Source: Porphyromonadaceae bacterium UBA7048
Lineage (GTDB): Bacteria > Bacteroidota > Bacteroidia > Bacteroidales > Muribaculaceae
Assembly: GCA_002493945.1 (NCBI GenBank)
Contig: DLAL01000026.1
Location: forward strand, 1-51,433
Length of the DNA stretch: 51,433 nt
Reading direction: 5' to 3'
Part shown: positions 1 through 9,529 of the stretch, piece after piece
How positions within the stretch are numbered: the stretch's first letter is position 1
Layout: each line of letters starts with the position of its first letter
Notes under the pieces: model-generated
Told to the model about the DNA's origin: nothing
The model's input: the letters and a program-made list of their open reading frames with translations, nothing else
The model's database searches: none
Translations under genes and position numbers: made by a program

Positions 1-789
1 CCATTTTCAGGAACGGACAGTGTGTTGCTCCTTACTGTGTGCATTACGGGGCTTCTTGTATGCGATTTGGTATTCGTGTGGTTGATTGCCGTATTCTTTT
101 GGCTGCTCATTCCGGCGGTTATCGTTGCCTGCATATCTTTTATTTGTTCGCTAAGATGTAACAGCAAGCATAAGAAGATATTGTTGATATTGAATGTGGT
201 CAATATTCTCCTGTTCTCATCATTGTTTTTCAATCCTTCCGCCAGATGTGATGCCGATATAATGGAAAGCCATTATGCGGAATATGGTGCACACCTGGAG
301 CGGATATATCGTAATATCTACGATAAAATGACTCCCGGATGTTCTGTGGAGATTGAATTTGAGCATGGCCATGTCTCTATCTTCCATTTCTCAGACGGCA
401 GTGGTGAGATGGACTCCAACTGGGAGCCGAGCGAGGAAAAGATTGATTCGTTGCTCGTCCGAAGCGGCCTCGACAGAAATTCTCTAACATGGCTCGAACG
501 GGAGCTGGATGAGGTAGGATGTATTTCTATTTCCCTGCAGGCCGTACCTGAGGCTCCTTTCTGTATCGGATTCCGTCGGGTAGGTATGGGAAAGTATGAC
601 TATCGGATATATCATAGACCTCTCTCATCTGACGACCAGAAGAGAATCAATGAATCCGACGACGCGATCGTCCACACGCCCTTCGTGGTGTTTGAATACG
701 GCGGAGGAGCCATCGGTCCTCAGAATTTTATGGGCAAAGATGAATATCTGAGAAAGAAATCGCGATTACCTCATGCGGCTGACCGATGA
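1..789 (+). CDS. membrane-anchored hypothetical protein, 5' end outside window
   Basis: I do not recognise this family. The frame is open from base 1, and the first possible start inside the window is a GTG at 22, so the gene is probably cut by the left edge. About the first 75 residues are strongly hydrophobic and can form two or three membrane helices. A polar basic patch (CNSKHKK) lies between the second and third. The rest, about 180 residues, is soluble, acidic and mixed alpha/beta in look, with no motif I can name. A membrane-tethered extracytoplasmic or cytoplasmic domain is all that can be said. The next gene lies convergent, 50 bases away. Confidence 0.6.
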   Translation, partial: PFSGTDSVLLLTVCITGLLVCDLVFVWLIAVFFWLLIPAVIVACISFICSLRCNSKHKKILLILNVVNILLFSSLFFNPSARCDADIMESHYAEYGAHLERIYRNIYDKMTPGCSVEIEFEHGHVSIFHFSDGSGEMDSNWEPSEEKIDSLLVRSGLDRNSLTWLERELDEVGCISISLQAVPEAPFCIGFRRVGMGKYDYRIYHRPLSSDDQKRINESDDAIVHTPFVVFEYGGGAIGPQNFMGKDEYLRKKSRLPHAADR

Positions 790-838
790 ACGGCTCCGGA
801 GATAACGGATTTGTCTCCGCCGCTCGCTACGGGAGTGC

Positions 839-1576
839 CTACACCAGTCCGAGTATGGCGGCGCGGCGGCATGCTTCGACCGAATTCTTAACCTGAAGCC
901 GCTCAAGTATGCTCTGACGGTGTCGGCTGACGGTGTACACGCTGATATTCAGCATCGCGGCAATCTCTCGGCTCTTCTTGCCGGAGTTTATCAGTGACAG
1001 CACCTGCCGTTCGCGGGAGCTCAGTATGCTGCTGTCGCGGTCCGACGTGAGTTCCTCTCTTAGGCCCGTGAGTGTGTTCGCGACGATGCTCTTGCCTTTG
1101 AAGTCCACAGTCAGTGGGCCGTAGAGGCATATGGCATATCTTACGGCGCCGGTTGCGTCATCATGGATGTAGTACATGCGGTGCAGCACGTCGGTGAAGC
1201 CGCCGCGGCCGTCGGCGAAGCGCAGCTTGGTCATCAGGCAGTGGTGGCGACGGTTTTTGCCGAGACTTCGGGTATAGTTGAAGAACCGCAGTTCGGCAAG
1301 GAACTTCGCCTCCTGCTCGGCCGGGGGCATGAGCGACAGTATACGTTTTTCCCATATGGACTCTTCCGACGAATAGCCTTCGATTCCGAGGACGGCGGCG
1401 AAGTGGCCGTTGAATATACGGCTGGTGCCGGCGTGGATATCGCTTACGACGGCCACGACACCTTCGATGTAGGCCATGCAGCGTGCGTAGCCGTATATCC
1501 GCTCCGCTTCGCGATGGTCAGCGGATTCGATATCCTGATTTCTCAGAAGGCTGTCAAGTTCGGAAAACCTGTTCAT
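839..1576 (-). CDS. LuxR-family transcriptional regulator with PAS-like sensor region
   Basis: 245 residues. The C-terminal 60 residues (about 185-245) form a LuxR/GerE helix-turn-helix: LSSRERQVLSLINSGKKSRE, then the recognition helix around ISVYTVSRHRQSI. The N-terminal 180 residues resemble the PAS-like ligand-sensing region that precedes LuxR HTH domains in many Bacteroidales one-component regulators; the ligand is unknown. There is no receiver domain, so it is not a classical response regulator. It is divergent from the DUF1349 gene, with 83 bases between. That gap holds a perfect palindrome carrying a promoter box on each strand, so shared or autogenous control is plausible (inference). 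Confidence 0.85.
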   Translation of the reverse strand: MNRFSELDSLLRNQDIESADHREAERIYGYARCMAYIEGVVAVVSDIHAGTSRIFNGHFAAVLGIEGYSSEESIWEKRILSLMPPAEQEAKFLAELRFFNYTRSLGKNRRHHCLMTKLRFADGRGGFTDVLHRMYYIHDDATGAVRYAICLYGPLTVDFKGKSIVANTLTGLREELTSDRDSSILSSRERQVLSLINSGKKSREIAAMLNISVYTVSRHRQSILERLQVKNSVEACRRAAILGLV

Positions 1577-1597
1577 GCGATTGGTTATTTTCTGCTA

Positions 1598-1628
1598 TTG
1601 CGGACTATCATGCAAGTGCTTAACTTTG
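1598..1628 (+). promoter_or_regulatory. Bacteroidales-type promoter for the DUF1349 gene
   Basis: A TTG at 1598-1600 and TAACTTTG at 1621-1628, separated by 20 bases, match the Bacteroidota -33/-7 promoter pattern (TTTG, 19-21 bases, TAnnTTTG). Transcription would start near 1632, leaving a leader of about 30 bases. Confidence 0.7.
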
Positions 1629-1637
1629 CAAAGTTAA
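1620..1637. promoter_or_regulatory. 18-bp perfect palindrome with overlapping divergent -7 boxes
   Basis: TTAACTTTGCAAAGTTAA is its own reverse complement. It puts TAACTTTG on the plus strand at 1621-1628 and on the minus strand at 1636-1629, so both divergent genes could use it as a -7 element. Only the plus strand has a convincing -33 TTG. Its length also fits a LuxR-family operator. Dual promoter and operator is an inference. Confidence 0.6.
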
Positions 1638-1659
1638 TGATTACCGTTGGTTATTAAAA

Positions 1660-2319
1660 ATGATGACTATGAAAAAAGCACTGCTTGCCGTTGCGGCGTC
1701 ATTCCTTGCACTGGCCGCAAGCGCACAGACCCTTGAGAAAATGAACTGGTTCAACGAGCCGCAGTCGTGGGCGATTGAGGGCGACCGTCTGATGATGGAT
1801 GTCACGCCCAAGAGCGACTACTGGCGCATATCCCACTATGGATTTACGGTCGACGACGCGCCGTTCTACTATGCCGAATACGGCGGAGAGTTCGAGGCCA
1901 AAGTCAGGATAGCGGGCGCCTACAAGGTGCGCTTCGACCAGGCCGGCATGATGATACGCCTCGACCATGAGAACTATATAAAGACGGGCATAGAGTACGT
2001 CGACGGGAAGTACAATCTCAGCACGGTGGTCACTCACCGCACTTCCGACTGGAGTGTCATCGCCCTTGACCGTCCGGTGGAGGCCATATGGATCAAGGCC
2101 GTGCGCCGGCGTGATGCCGTCGAGATATTCTACTCTTTTGATGACCGGGAGTACCATATGATGCGCAATGCCTGGGTCGAGGCCGATTGTCCGGTCCGTG
2201 TCGGTATGTTCGCGGCCTGTCCTGACGGAGAAGGCTTCAGGGCTGAATTTTCAGGATTCAAGGTCACGCATCTGCCTGACAAGGTGCGCACCGACTGGCT
2301 GAAGAACAACGCCGAGTGA
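1660..2319 (+). CDS. secreted DUF1349 (concanavalin A-like) protein
   Basis: 219 residues. The signal peptide runs MKKALLAVAASFLALAASAQ, with cleavage after AQ. The mature part fits DUF1349, a concanavalin A-like beta-sandwich domain (regulation of enolase 1-like): an N-terminal WAIEGDRLMMDVTPKSDYW segment, a central FDQAGMMIRLDHENYIKTGI core and a late VGMFAACPDGEGFRAEFSGF strand. This fold usually binds sugars or accompanies glycan enzymes; no catalytic residue is evident. Starts at 1660, 1663 and 1669 are possible; 1669 directly precedes the MKK signal peptide. It is driven from the palindromic promoter shared with the LuxR regulator. Confidence 0.8.
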   Translation: MMTMKKALLAVAASFLALAASAQTLEKMNWFNEPQSWAIEGDRLMMDVTPKSDYWRISHYGFTVDDAPFYYAEYGGEFEAKVRIAGAYKVRFDQAGMMIRLDHENYIKTGIEYVDGKYNLSTVVTHRTSDWSVIALDRPVEAIWIKAVRRRDAVEIFYSFDDREYHMMRNAWVEADCPVRVGMFAACPDGEGFRAEFSGFKVTHLPDKVRTDWLKNNAE

Positions 2320-2326
2320 GCTTTTT

Positions 2327-2360
2327 TTTGTGCATATTGTACGGAAAATCGCTAACTTTG
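2327..2360 (+). promoter_or_regulatory. promoter for the GNAT gene, implying a leaderless mRNA
   Basis: TAACTTTG lies at 2353-2360, with TTTG at 2327-2330 upstream (spacing 22, slightly long). The predicted transcription start falls at about 2364-2366, on or next to the ATG at 2365. Confidence 0.6.
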
Positions 2361-2364
2361 TGCT

Positions 2365-2841
2365 ATGGCAACAATTGTAAAGTGTTCTGAAAGCGATTAC
2401 GCCGTCCTCGCCGATATATGGGAGCGGTCCGTCCGTGCCACGCATGACTTTCTCTCCGAGGAAGACCTGTGCGGCATAAAGGCCGCGCTTGTACCTGACT
2501 ATTTTCCTGCTGTAGAGCTGTATGCCGCCGTGGAGGGCGATACGCCGGTCGGTTTCATCGGACTGTCGGCCGACCGCATAGAGATGCTCTTCGTCGACAG
2601 CGACCGCCGCGGCTATGGCTACGGCTCTTTGCTGACGGATTTCGCCGTGCGGCAGGGTGCCTCTAAGGTCGACGTCAACGAGCAGAATCCTGCCGCTCTG
2701 GGATTCTATCTGTCGAAGGGGTTCAGCCCCGTCAGCCGAGATGCTACCGACGAGGCCGGACGTCCGTACCCCATACTCCATCTTTCACTGATCGACCTCT
2801 ATGTGGTAGAAAGTTACGCACCGGCACCCGAAGCGATCTGA
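2365..2841 (+). CDS. GNAT-family N-acetyltransferase
   Basis: 158 residues, a normal length for a single GNAT domain. It shows the acetyl-CoA loop R/Q-x-x-G-x-G as RRGYGYGSLL at about residues 76-85, preceded by the beta-4 strand IEMLFVDS. The C-terminal part, NEQNPAALGFYLSKGFSPVS, is the usual alpha-4/beta-6 region of YjaB-like enzymes. The acceptor substrate cannot be told from sequence. The ATG lies only four bases after the -7 box, and no other start would keep the N-terminal strand, so the mRNA is probably leaderless. A hairpin overlaps the stop codon. Confidence 0.85.
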   Translation: MATIVKCSESDYAVLADIWERSVRATHDFLSEEDLCGIKAALVPDYFPAVELYAAVEGDTPVGFIGLSADRIEMLFVDSDRRGYGYGSLLTDFAVRQGASKVDVNEQNPAALGFYLSKGFSPVSRDATDEAGRPYPILHLSLIDLYVVESYAPAPEAI

Positions 2842-2860
2842 CGCCTCGGCGTGCCGGTGC
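2818..2860. terminator. bidirectional hairpin terminator between convergent genes
   Basis: GCACCGGCAC at 2818-2827 pairs perfectly with GTGCCGGTGC at 2851-2860. A further imperfect inner stem (CCGAAGC / GCCTCGG) extends it. The hairpin overlaps the last codons of the acetyltransferase gene and faces the end of the convergent hydrolase gene. There is no clear U-run on either side. Confidence 0.55.
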
Positions 2861-2881
2861 GGGACGTAGTTTAAAGTCGGT

Positions 2882-3904
2882 TCACTTCTTCGACTGCCTG
2901 AATATCCACTGCAGGACGGGCGTCAGGCGGTAGGCGTAGTCGAAGGAGTACATGTGCTCGCTGCCCTTGCCGTCGGCCGGAAGGACGGAGCCTGCCGTGA
3001 AGTTGATGATATTCACGGGTGCGCCTTTGGCCAGCATAGCCGCGGCGAGCGAATCCTGTTCGGCCTGCGGAAGCCGTGCGCTCCACTGCGCGTACTCATA
3101 TCTGCGGCCGTCCTTCACCACGGCTTCTTCGAGAGGCTTGATGCAGCCCCATGAATGGCCGCTCGTGCCTGCCGTGACGTAGGTGAACGTGTGTCGGGCC
3201 AGCTCGTCGAACTTCGACTTGTCCCAGTGGCAGTCCACGAAGAGCGACGCGGCGAATAGGTCGGGGTAGGTGATGTTGTAGTACATCGACATCATGCCGC
3301 CCATTGACTGGCCCGTGGTGTACAGACGGTTGTAGTCGATGTTGTGCGTCGATGCCAGCTGCCTGACGAGGCGGACGACCATGTCCACCTCGTCGGTGTG
3401 CTCGTAGGCGTCGTTCACGCCTACTCCCGAGAGCTGGGGCACAAGGACGTAGCAGGGGGTGGCTGCCTGCCACTCGGGCGTGGCCCATACCAGAGCACCG
3501 TAGCCCTGAGTGAGCGGCGTTGTGAAACTGTCGCCCGGCGTGCTTGCATCGGCTATGAAGAGCACGAGCGGATAAGCAGCGGCACGGTCGCTGTCAGCCG
3601 GTGTGAAGAGGTTATATTTCAGACTCTTTCCCGTCACGCTGTCTTCGTAGACGAGCTGACGGAATTCGGGCACGATTTTCTTAATCATGGCCTGCAGGGT
3701 GGCGTCGCCGCTCTTGTCGATGGTCGGACCGCCACCCGGGCGGCCGAGCTGGGGTCCGCCGGGGCCTCCGCCTTTGCGGTCGTCCTGCCGGACGTCGGCC
3801 TTGTCGGATTTGGAAGCGCTGCCCGAGCAGGCGCCAAGTGCTGCCGCTGATAGCGCGGCAGCCATGATTATGGCTGCACGAATGGAGATTTTCTTGAGTT
3901 TCAT
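2882..3904 (-). CDS. lipoprotein alpha/beta hydrolase (esterase/peptidase type)
   Basis: 340 residues. The signal ends in a lipobox, LGAC, with Cys26 as the lipidated residue, so it is probably membrane anchored. A Gly/Pro-rich linker (about 45-60) follows. The catalytic domain carries the nucleophile elbow TTGQSMGGMM with Ser200 in a G-x-S-x-G motif, and His317 in GSEHMYSF is a good candidate for the third triad residue. The layout fits the dienelactone-hydrolase/prolyl-oligopeptidase-like esterases seen in Bacteroidales polysaccharide regions. The substrate is unknown; a role in removing ester groups from glycans is only inferred from the neighbourhood. It is convergent with the acetyltransferase. 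Confidence 0.8.
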   Translation of the reverse strand: MKLKKISIRAAIIMAAALSAAALGACSGSASKSDKADVRQDDRKGGGPGGPQLGRPGGGPTIDKSGDATLQAMIKKIVPEFRQLVYEDSVTGKSLKYNLFTPADSDRAAAYPLVLFIADASTPGDSFTTPLTQGYGALVWATPEWQAATPCYVLVPQLSGVGVNDAYEHTDEVDMVVRLVRQLASTHNIDYNRLYTTGQSMGGMMSMYYNITYPDLFAASLFVDCHWDKSKFDELARHTFTYVTAGTSGHSWGCIKPLEEAVVKDGRRYEYAQWSARLPQAEQDSLAAAMLAKGAPVNIINFTAGSVLPADGKGSEHMYSFDYAYRLTPVLQWIFRQSKK

Positions 3905-4211
3905 CGGTCGGAAATTTCTTTACGGATATTGTAAAAACGCTTTCCGGCGGCATTCGGTTTATGTCGCAGCGGAAGGCAGTCATGGTGTGAATTCCCGGAA
4001 GAGGTTTCTCTTAAAAAAAACAAAGAAAATCGAAAACATGTTTTATAACATCACCCTAAAATCGTAAAAAGGGGCGATTCTCGTTTTTTTCAGAAATAAG
4101 ACCCAAAAAGGGCGAAAAAAATCCATAAGGTAATTGGTTAAAAATGTTAATTTGCGGCACAAAAATCGGCTGAATCTAACCGCAGCACGAAAAAACCAAA
4201 TCTAATGACCT
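3905..4211. other. AT-rich intergenic region between divergent genes
   Basis: 307 bases with no gene. It is far richer in A runs than its surroundings and should hold the promoters of the hydrolase (minus) and of the large repeat-protein gene (plus). The best plus-strand candidate is TTAATTTG at 4147-4154, one mismatch from TAnnTTTG, with no clear -33 TTG. A 12-bp palindrome AAAACATGTTTT lies at 4033-4044. I found no convincing minus-strand box. Confidence 0.4.
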
Positions 4212-5972
4212 ATGGAAATGAAAAACTTTTTTGCGCTGGTCCTCGGCACGGTAAGTGCAGCGGCTTTCGCTGCAGCTCCCGTGCAAAAAGACCTGACGTC
4301 GCTCAGCCCTCTGATACAAGGCAAAAGCGAAGCTCTTGTCAAGAAGGCCGACGGATTCAGTCCAAGTGGTGACTACACCCTTGAACTGCGCCTCAAGACT
4401 TCCAAAAGCAAGAAGAATTCTGTGAGAATTTTCGGTGAGACGGGTGCCCGGAACGGATTCACTCTCGAACTGGGCGACTCTGTGATGATTTTTGACGATG
4501 CCACAGCTCTTCCATATCCACAGACTGTGGTCGAGCGTCTAAACTCCGGCAAATGGGTTAATCTGCGTTTGGCCGTGACAGATGACTCTCTATACATCTA
4601 TCATAATGCTATCCCGGTGGGGCGCTATCCGGTGCGCCTCACGCCGTTGCCTGTGGAATGTGCTTCCGGCACGGCTCAAAGCGATAATATGCTCCGCAAT
4701 GGCGATTTCGAGAGCGCGGCCGACATATCATATAATGTCATCACCGAAGAAAGCGGTGCTACTTGCCTCCGCACGATGGACGGATGGTTCATCTATCCCT
4801 ACGACAATGTGTGGAACTCTCGCGCATATATTGACCCAGCCGGCGAGACCGGCAACGGGCTACGCATACAGCAGTATGACTGGAGTGCCGGCAGCCAGCG
4901 TGTCGACGCTATGGTGCAGCAGGCTGTCAACGTCATAGGGGGCAAACCGTATACCCTCACTTTCGATGCCTACGGCGGAAACTTCGAGGAGCAGTTCTTC
5001 GGTTATGCCAAAATCGAAGAAATAGGCACTGGTAAGTCTAAAGTCGTGGATATCAAGAATGTCGACTCATACCGCAAGTATACTCTCGAGTATACGCCGA
5101 CCGATGCTTGCCGGCAGGTCAAGATTATCTTCGGACTCCGCTATCCGACAGATTTGCTCCCCTGGGGTGAAGTTCCAAAAGTGCCGATGTACGTCGACAA
5201 TGTGACTTTCGCCGGCGAGACCTACGTCCACGCAGAACCTGCGTTCGGCTATACTACCGAGGGTGATGCCGTGGTCGACTACGTGAAGTATGACGACACG
5301 GGTGCTTATGCTCCAGTGCTCGCCCGAATCACAACCGACGTCAGCCGTATCATGCTTGACGCCACCGAGGGCGAGGCCACAGCTCAGATTGCCGTGACCG
5401 CCCAGGGGCTCAGTTCCGACAACATGATTACCGTGGTGCCTTCGCCTTATGTCACAGTTCGGCCGCCGAAACTGCCGTACAATGCAAAAGGCATCAAAGT
5501 GAAAGTGACATACAATGGCACGCGCGAGCATGTGCTCGACACTCTTTACATAAAGAGCGGACGCACCGTATGTCCTGTGGCTCTCGAGCTTTTCGGCAGC
5601 TCCATACCCGAGGGTACGCCTACCGACAAGGCTATAGCTGACAATGGAAGCTACAGCATAGCGATGCCCGAGTCAGGACCTTTTACCCTTGAGGTCCGGG
5701 CACGTGCCAAGGCCGGCTCTGAGGACGGAATCAAGATTTATGCCGCAGACCTTGAGGGAAAAGGCTTCGGACTCTATGTCGCTGACAGCGCACTTACGGC
5801 CGACAATCCCAAATCTGCGCAGACGAATCCTCTCGAAATCGCCGGTCGCAAGAACTCCGACATGCCGCACACCTTCCGCATCGCACGCACACACGACAAT
5901 ATGGTGCATGTGTACCGTGACGGCAACCGCGTGGCTATTCTCGATGGCTCCGAGTTCATCATCCCTGCATAA
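4212..5972 (+). CDS. secreted LamG/CBM repeat protein, N-terminal part ended by an in-frame TAA
   Basis: 586 residues before a TAA at 5970-5972. A signal peptide, MKNFFALVLGTVSAAAFAA, starts at either ATG 4212 or 4218. Then come a LamG-like segment (about 35-145), a CenC/CBM4-9-like domain beginning DNMLRNGDFES (about 158-340), an Ig-like segment, and a second LamG-like segment ending NRVAILDGSEFIIPA. The same frame stays open beyond the TAA and continues the repeat pattern directly, so this is the front of one protein of about 1760 residues. The LamG and CBM types suggest a cell-surface or secreted glycan binder. No catalytic domain is seen. Confidence 0.75.
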   Translation: MEMKNFFALVLGTVSAAAFAAAPVQKDLTSLSPLIQGKSEALVKKADGFSPSGDYTLELRLKTSKSKKNSVRIFGETGARNGFTLELGDSVMIFDDATALPYPQTVVERLNSGKWVNLRLAVTDDSLYIYHNAIPVGRYPVRLTPLPVECASGTAQSDNMLRNGDFESAADISYNVITEESGATCLRTMDGWFIYPYDNVWNSRAYIDPAGETGNGLRIQQYDWSAGSQRVDAMVQQAVNVIGGKPYTLTFDAYGGNFEEQFFGYAKIEEIGTGKSKVVDIKNVDSYRKYTLEYTPTDACRQVKIIFGLRYPTDLLPWGEVPKVPMYVDNVTFAGETYVHAEPAFGYTTEGDAVVDYVKYDDTGAYAPVLARITTDVSRIMLDATEGEATAQIAVTAQGLSSDNMITVVPSPYVTVRPPKLPYNAKGIKVKVTYNGTREHVLDTLYIKSGRTVCPVALELFGSSIPEGTPTDKAIADNGSYSIAMPESGPFTLEVRARAKAGSEDGIKIYAADLEGKGFGLYVADSALTADNPKSAQTNPLEIAGRKNSDMPHTFRIARTHDNMVHVYRDGNRVAILDGSEFIIPA

Positions 5973-8900
5973 TTCGCCACAGGTTCGGTGCCGTCCGACG
6001 ATAATTTGCTTGTCAATGGTGACTTCAACGGCCCGTGGAGCGTATCATATATTGAAGACGGAGGACTGCAACCCTACATGTCGCAGCTTCAGGGCTGGGA
6101 TATATACCCTATAGAACCATGGAACTCCCGGCAGACCATCGCCAAATGGGAAATCAGTGAAGCCGACGGATATGACACTACCAACAACGCTCTGAAAGTA
6201 TGGCGTTACGGCTGGAACAAAGGCTTCTCTGACGCTCTCATCAGTCAGGCTGTCAACGTTGTGCCCGGGCAGACCTATACACTCTCCTTCCTCGCGGGCG
6301 GCGGCATATGGGAGAGCGTGAAATACGGCTACGTCCGCATCGAGGAAGTTGCCGACGGCAAACGCGCAGTCACCGCTACAATCAATTCCGAGCAGCCCCG
6401 GCAGTATAAGATGAACTACACACCCGGTGCCGGCTGCCGTCAGATCCGTATCGTCGTCGGACTCAAGTCGCCCGGCGCAATCGGCGCGTGGGGTGCCGTG
6501 CCTGAGGTGCCTCTCTTCGTTGACAAAATGGTTCTTACCGGACAAAAGGCTATAGGCAAGGGCGTGATAGGCGTTCAGGCTGCCGAAGGAGCAGAGGTCG
6601 AATATGTGAACTACCACATCGGTGATGCCTATGCCCCGGCCAAGCCTGCCATCTCTGTCGATGTCGATAAAATCGCAATCAAGGGCACCAATTCAGGTAC
6701 GATAATCAAAATCACGGGCTCGTATCTCAATCCCGGAGAGGACATCCGCATCATCACTCCCGAAGGCGTGGAGGCAACTCCTGACCATGTGGCATACAAC
6801 GCCAAGAACAGCATGAGCCGCATCAGACTCACGTCTACCGCCAACCGTACATACGGCAATATCATCTTCCGCAGCGGTACTACCAGCCTCTCAGTCCCCT
6901 TTGAAGGCAAAGGCACGCCACTTGAAGAGAAGGTGCTCGCAGACAATCCTGTCTATACAGGCAACGAGGCCTCCATGACATTCACTGGTGCCGACGGCTT
7001 CACACCCGGAGAAGACGGCTACACCGTCGAATTCCGCGCCAAGGCATCGCGTCAGGCTTCCGAAATAGCATTCACAGGCACTGACAGCCGGGCAAGCGTG
7101 CATCCTTTCGCCGGACAGGAGAAAGCCGGCGTCTACAATGGCACCGACAAGGAGAACCGCTTCAGCCTCGCTGCCGACAAGGAGGCACATACCTACCGCT
7201 ACGCCGTGACCCCCGACCGCAGGGTATTCGTCTATCGTGACGGCGCTCCGGCCGACACCCTGCTTATCGACGACTACGCCAATCCCGCAGGTCTCGAATA
7301 CACCGAAGGCGCCCGTAAGGATAACCTCCTTCACAATCCGGGCTTCGAAGGCGCTTCGCGCACCTATGTGATGAGCGACGACCCCGACGGTGAAGAATTC
7401 TGTAACTACGTACAGGGATGGACCATCCTCGACGGCGGAAACGGCTGGAATTCGCGCACATACATTCAGAAGGATGTCGTAAGCGACGATATGGGCGATG
7501 ACAACCACGTCATGGCTCTCTCCCGCTATCAGTGGGAAGACGGGTGGAGCGACTCCAAGGTATCGCAGATTGTTGACGTGGTTCCCGGTCAGACCTATAA
7601 CTTCTCAGTAATGGCCAAAGGCGGCTACCGTACAAGCGACGATAAGGCTCTGGGTTTCATCCGCATCGAAGAAGTGCAGACGACCACCCTCGGCAAGGAG
7701 CTTACCCTCGACAAGAGCCGCTACGAATACAAGCGTTACTCAATCAGCTACAAGGCAAGCGCCAAGTGCACACAGCTACGTGTAATCCTCGGTCTCCGCA
7801 AGGCAGGCAAGGGAAACCAGCACGAGATAATGAGGTACGACGACGCATGCCTCTCCGGCACATCGGTTGAATTTACGCCCCGTCTATCCTTCACAAACAA
7901 GGACTCCGAACTTGAATACTTCACCTTCGACGCAGGTGGTGCCTATGCTCCCGAGATGCCTCATCTCAATGTCGACGATGACCCTCTCTATTTCAGCCAT
8001 ACCCTCGACGAGCAGACCCTGAGCGTGTCGTCGTCCGACGTCAAGGGTGCCGACAGACTCATCCTCACCACTACCGGCGACTTCCTGGTGGAGCCCGAGG
8101 AAGTGCCTGCCAATAGTGAGCCGACAGATGTCACCGTCACTTTCCTCGGCACACGCGACGGTTCGGGCAGCCTTGAGGTAAGGGCCGGAAGTTTCATCAC
8201 TACGGTACCTCTCTTCGGCACCGCTTCAGCACTCGAGTCCAAGGATATCTCCGCCAATCCCTTCTGTACGGGAGAGGACGCGAACTACCTCGCCGGAGAG
8301 GCCGACGGCTTCAGACCCGGCAAAGCCGGCTACACCATAGAGCTTTCGGCCGGACTTGACCGCTATAGCGGCGGCAGCTTCGAGATAGGCTCGCTCAACA
8401 GCCGCGAGAAAGGCACCAATCTCGTCATCAGCGACGAGTTCACAGGCACCTCAACCGAGCAGGGCAACGTGGACTTCCTTCAGGGACAGATGATTCCCAA
8501 TGTCGGTGACTTCATCTACCGCATCACCGTGACGCCGGATAACCTCGCGTACATCTTCCGCGACAACGTGGCGCTTGACACTCTTGATCTCACATCCGTG
8601 CCAGCCGATCTCAAGTTCGTCAGCACCAACGAGAGCACCGATTGCGACAATCTGGTGCGCAACGGCAATTTCAGCGGCAACTACGAATACACGCAGTATG
8701 AGGAGGCGAACATGCTCTCGTCGCTCGCCGGATGGCATCTTTCGGGTCTCTCGGAGTGGAACTGCCGCGCGTTCATCGTGGCCGACAGCGAGAATCCCGG
8801 CAGCCGTATCCTCAACTTCCAGCGTTATGAGTGGAACGCCGGCTGGGCTGACGGCGAGGCATCACAAGTCGTGAACGTATGCCCCAATACCAGTTACATC

Positions 8901-9170
8901 TTCAGCGCCGAGACACGCGGCGGCAGCGGCGACGGACTCAACCTCGCCTCTATGCAGGTGTCGGAACTTGGCTCGATAGGCACCGGAAAGAGCATAAATG
9001 TCTCCAACTCATCGTCCGACTTCTCCACGCGCACTATCAGCTTCACCACTTCGGCATCGTGCCGTCAGGTGAAACTGTCTTTCCGACTTGCATCCTCGGG
9101 CAAGGACCACGGACCCAAGTGCGGATTCTACGTGCGCAATGTCAGACTTTCGGGCAAGAAACCCGTAAGT
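4683..9170 (+). repeat. four tandem protein modules of about 440 residues
   Basis: The CBM-like domain openings NMLRNGDFE, NLLVNGDFN, NLLHNPGFE and NLVRNGNFS occur near 4683, 6000, 7318 and 8643, a steady period of about 1.32 kb. Each carries WNSR/WNCR, RYxW or similar, VSQxVxVxPG and CRQxR-type landmarks, and is preceded by a LamG-like segment. The modules are clearly duplicated but diverged. Confidence 0.75.
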
Positions 9171-9503
9171 ACTCCCGGCATCTATCTTAGTTCAGCCGCG
9201 CCGTACAGGTTCAGGTATTTCACTTATGATACATCGGGAGCTTATCTGCCTGCCGGATACACTGATATCGACTGCATCAGTACTGACGCCGACGAGGTGA
9301 CCTGCCTCAACATCGAAGGCGGTATAGAACTCCGAGGGCTGCCCGATGGCGCCGGCATTGAAGTGTTCGACACGGCCGGCTGCTGCGTGCGCCGTCTCGA
9401 CGGTTGCGCAGGCTCCGCCATGATAGAGCTGCCTGCAGGATTCTATATAGTGTCGGTGAAGGCCGACACCCTCAAGGCAACATTCAAGACAGTAGTAAGA
9501 TGA
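5973..9503 (+). pseudogene. continuation of the LamG/CBM repeat protein after the in-frame TAA
   Basis: This part is in the same reading frame as the preceding 586 codons, separated by one stop codon. The first start-like codon is a GTG at 5988, which has no signal peptide behind it, so independent expression is unlikely. It holds three more CBM4-9-like domains (starting near 6000, 7318 and 8643), Ig-like and LamG-like segments between them, and a C-terminal sorting-type domain ending GFYIVSVKADTLKATFKTVV. The join reads EFIIPA-stop-FATGSV; the matching linker in a later repeat reads VPADLKF, so one sense codon has probably become TAA. It could instead be an assembly error or read-through; TAA followed by T argues against efficient read-through. 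Confidence 0.7.
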
Positions 9504-9529
9504 TAACCCAAACCATTTAATACCATACT

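Noticed and set aside
5970..5972. Genetic code change with TAA or TAG as sense codons
   Set aside because: TAA and TAG both end other intact genes in the window at the expected length, so reassignment is not supported.
4683..9170. Tandem repeats as a CRISPR or DNA satellite
   Set aside because: The repetition is at protein-module level, 1.3 kb period and diverged, inside one coding frame.
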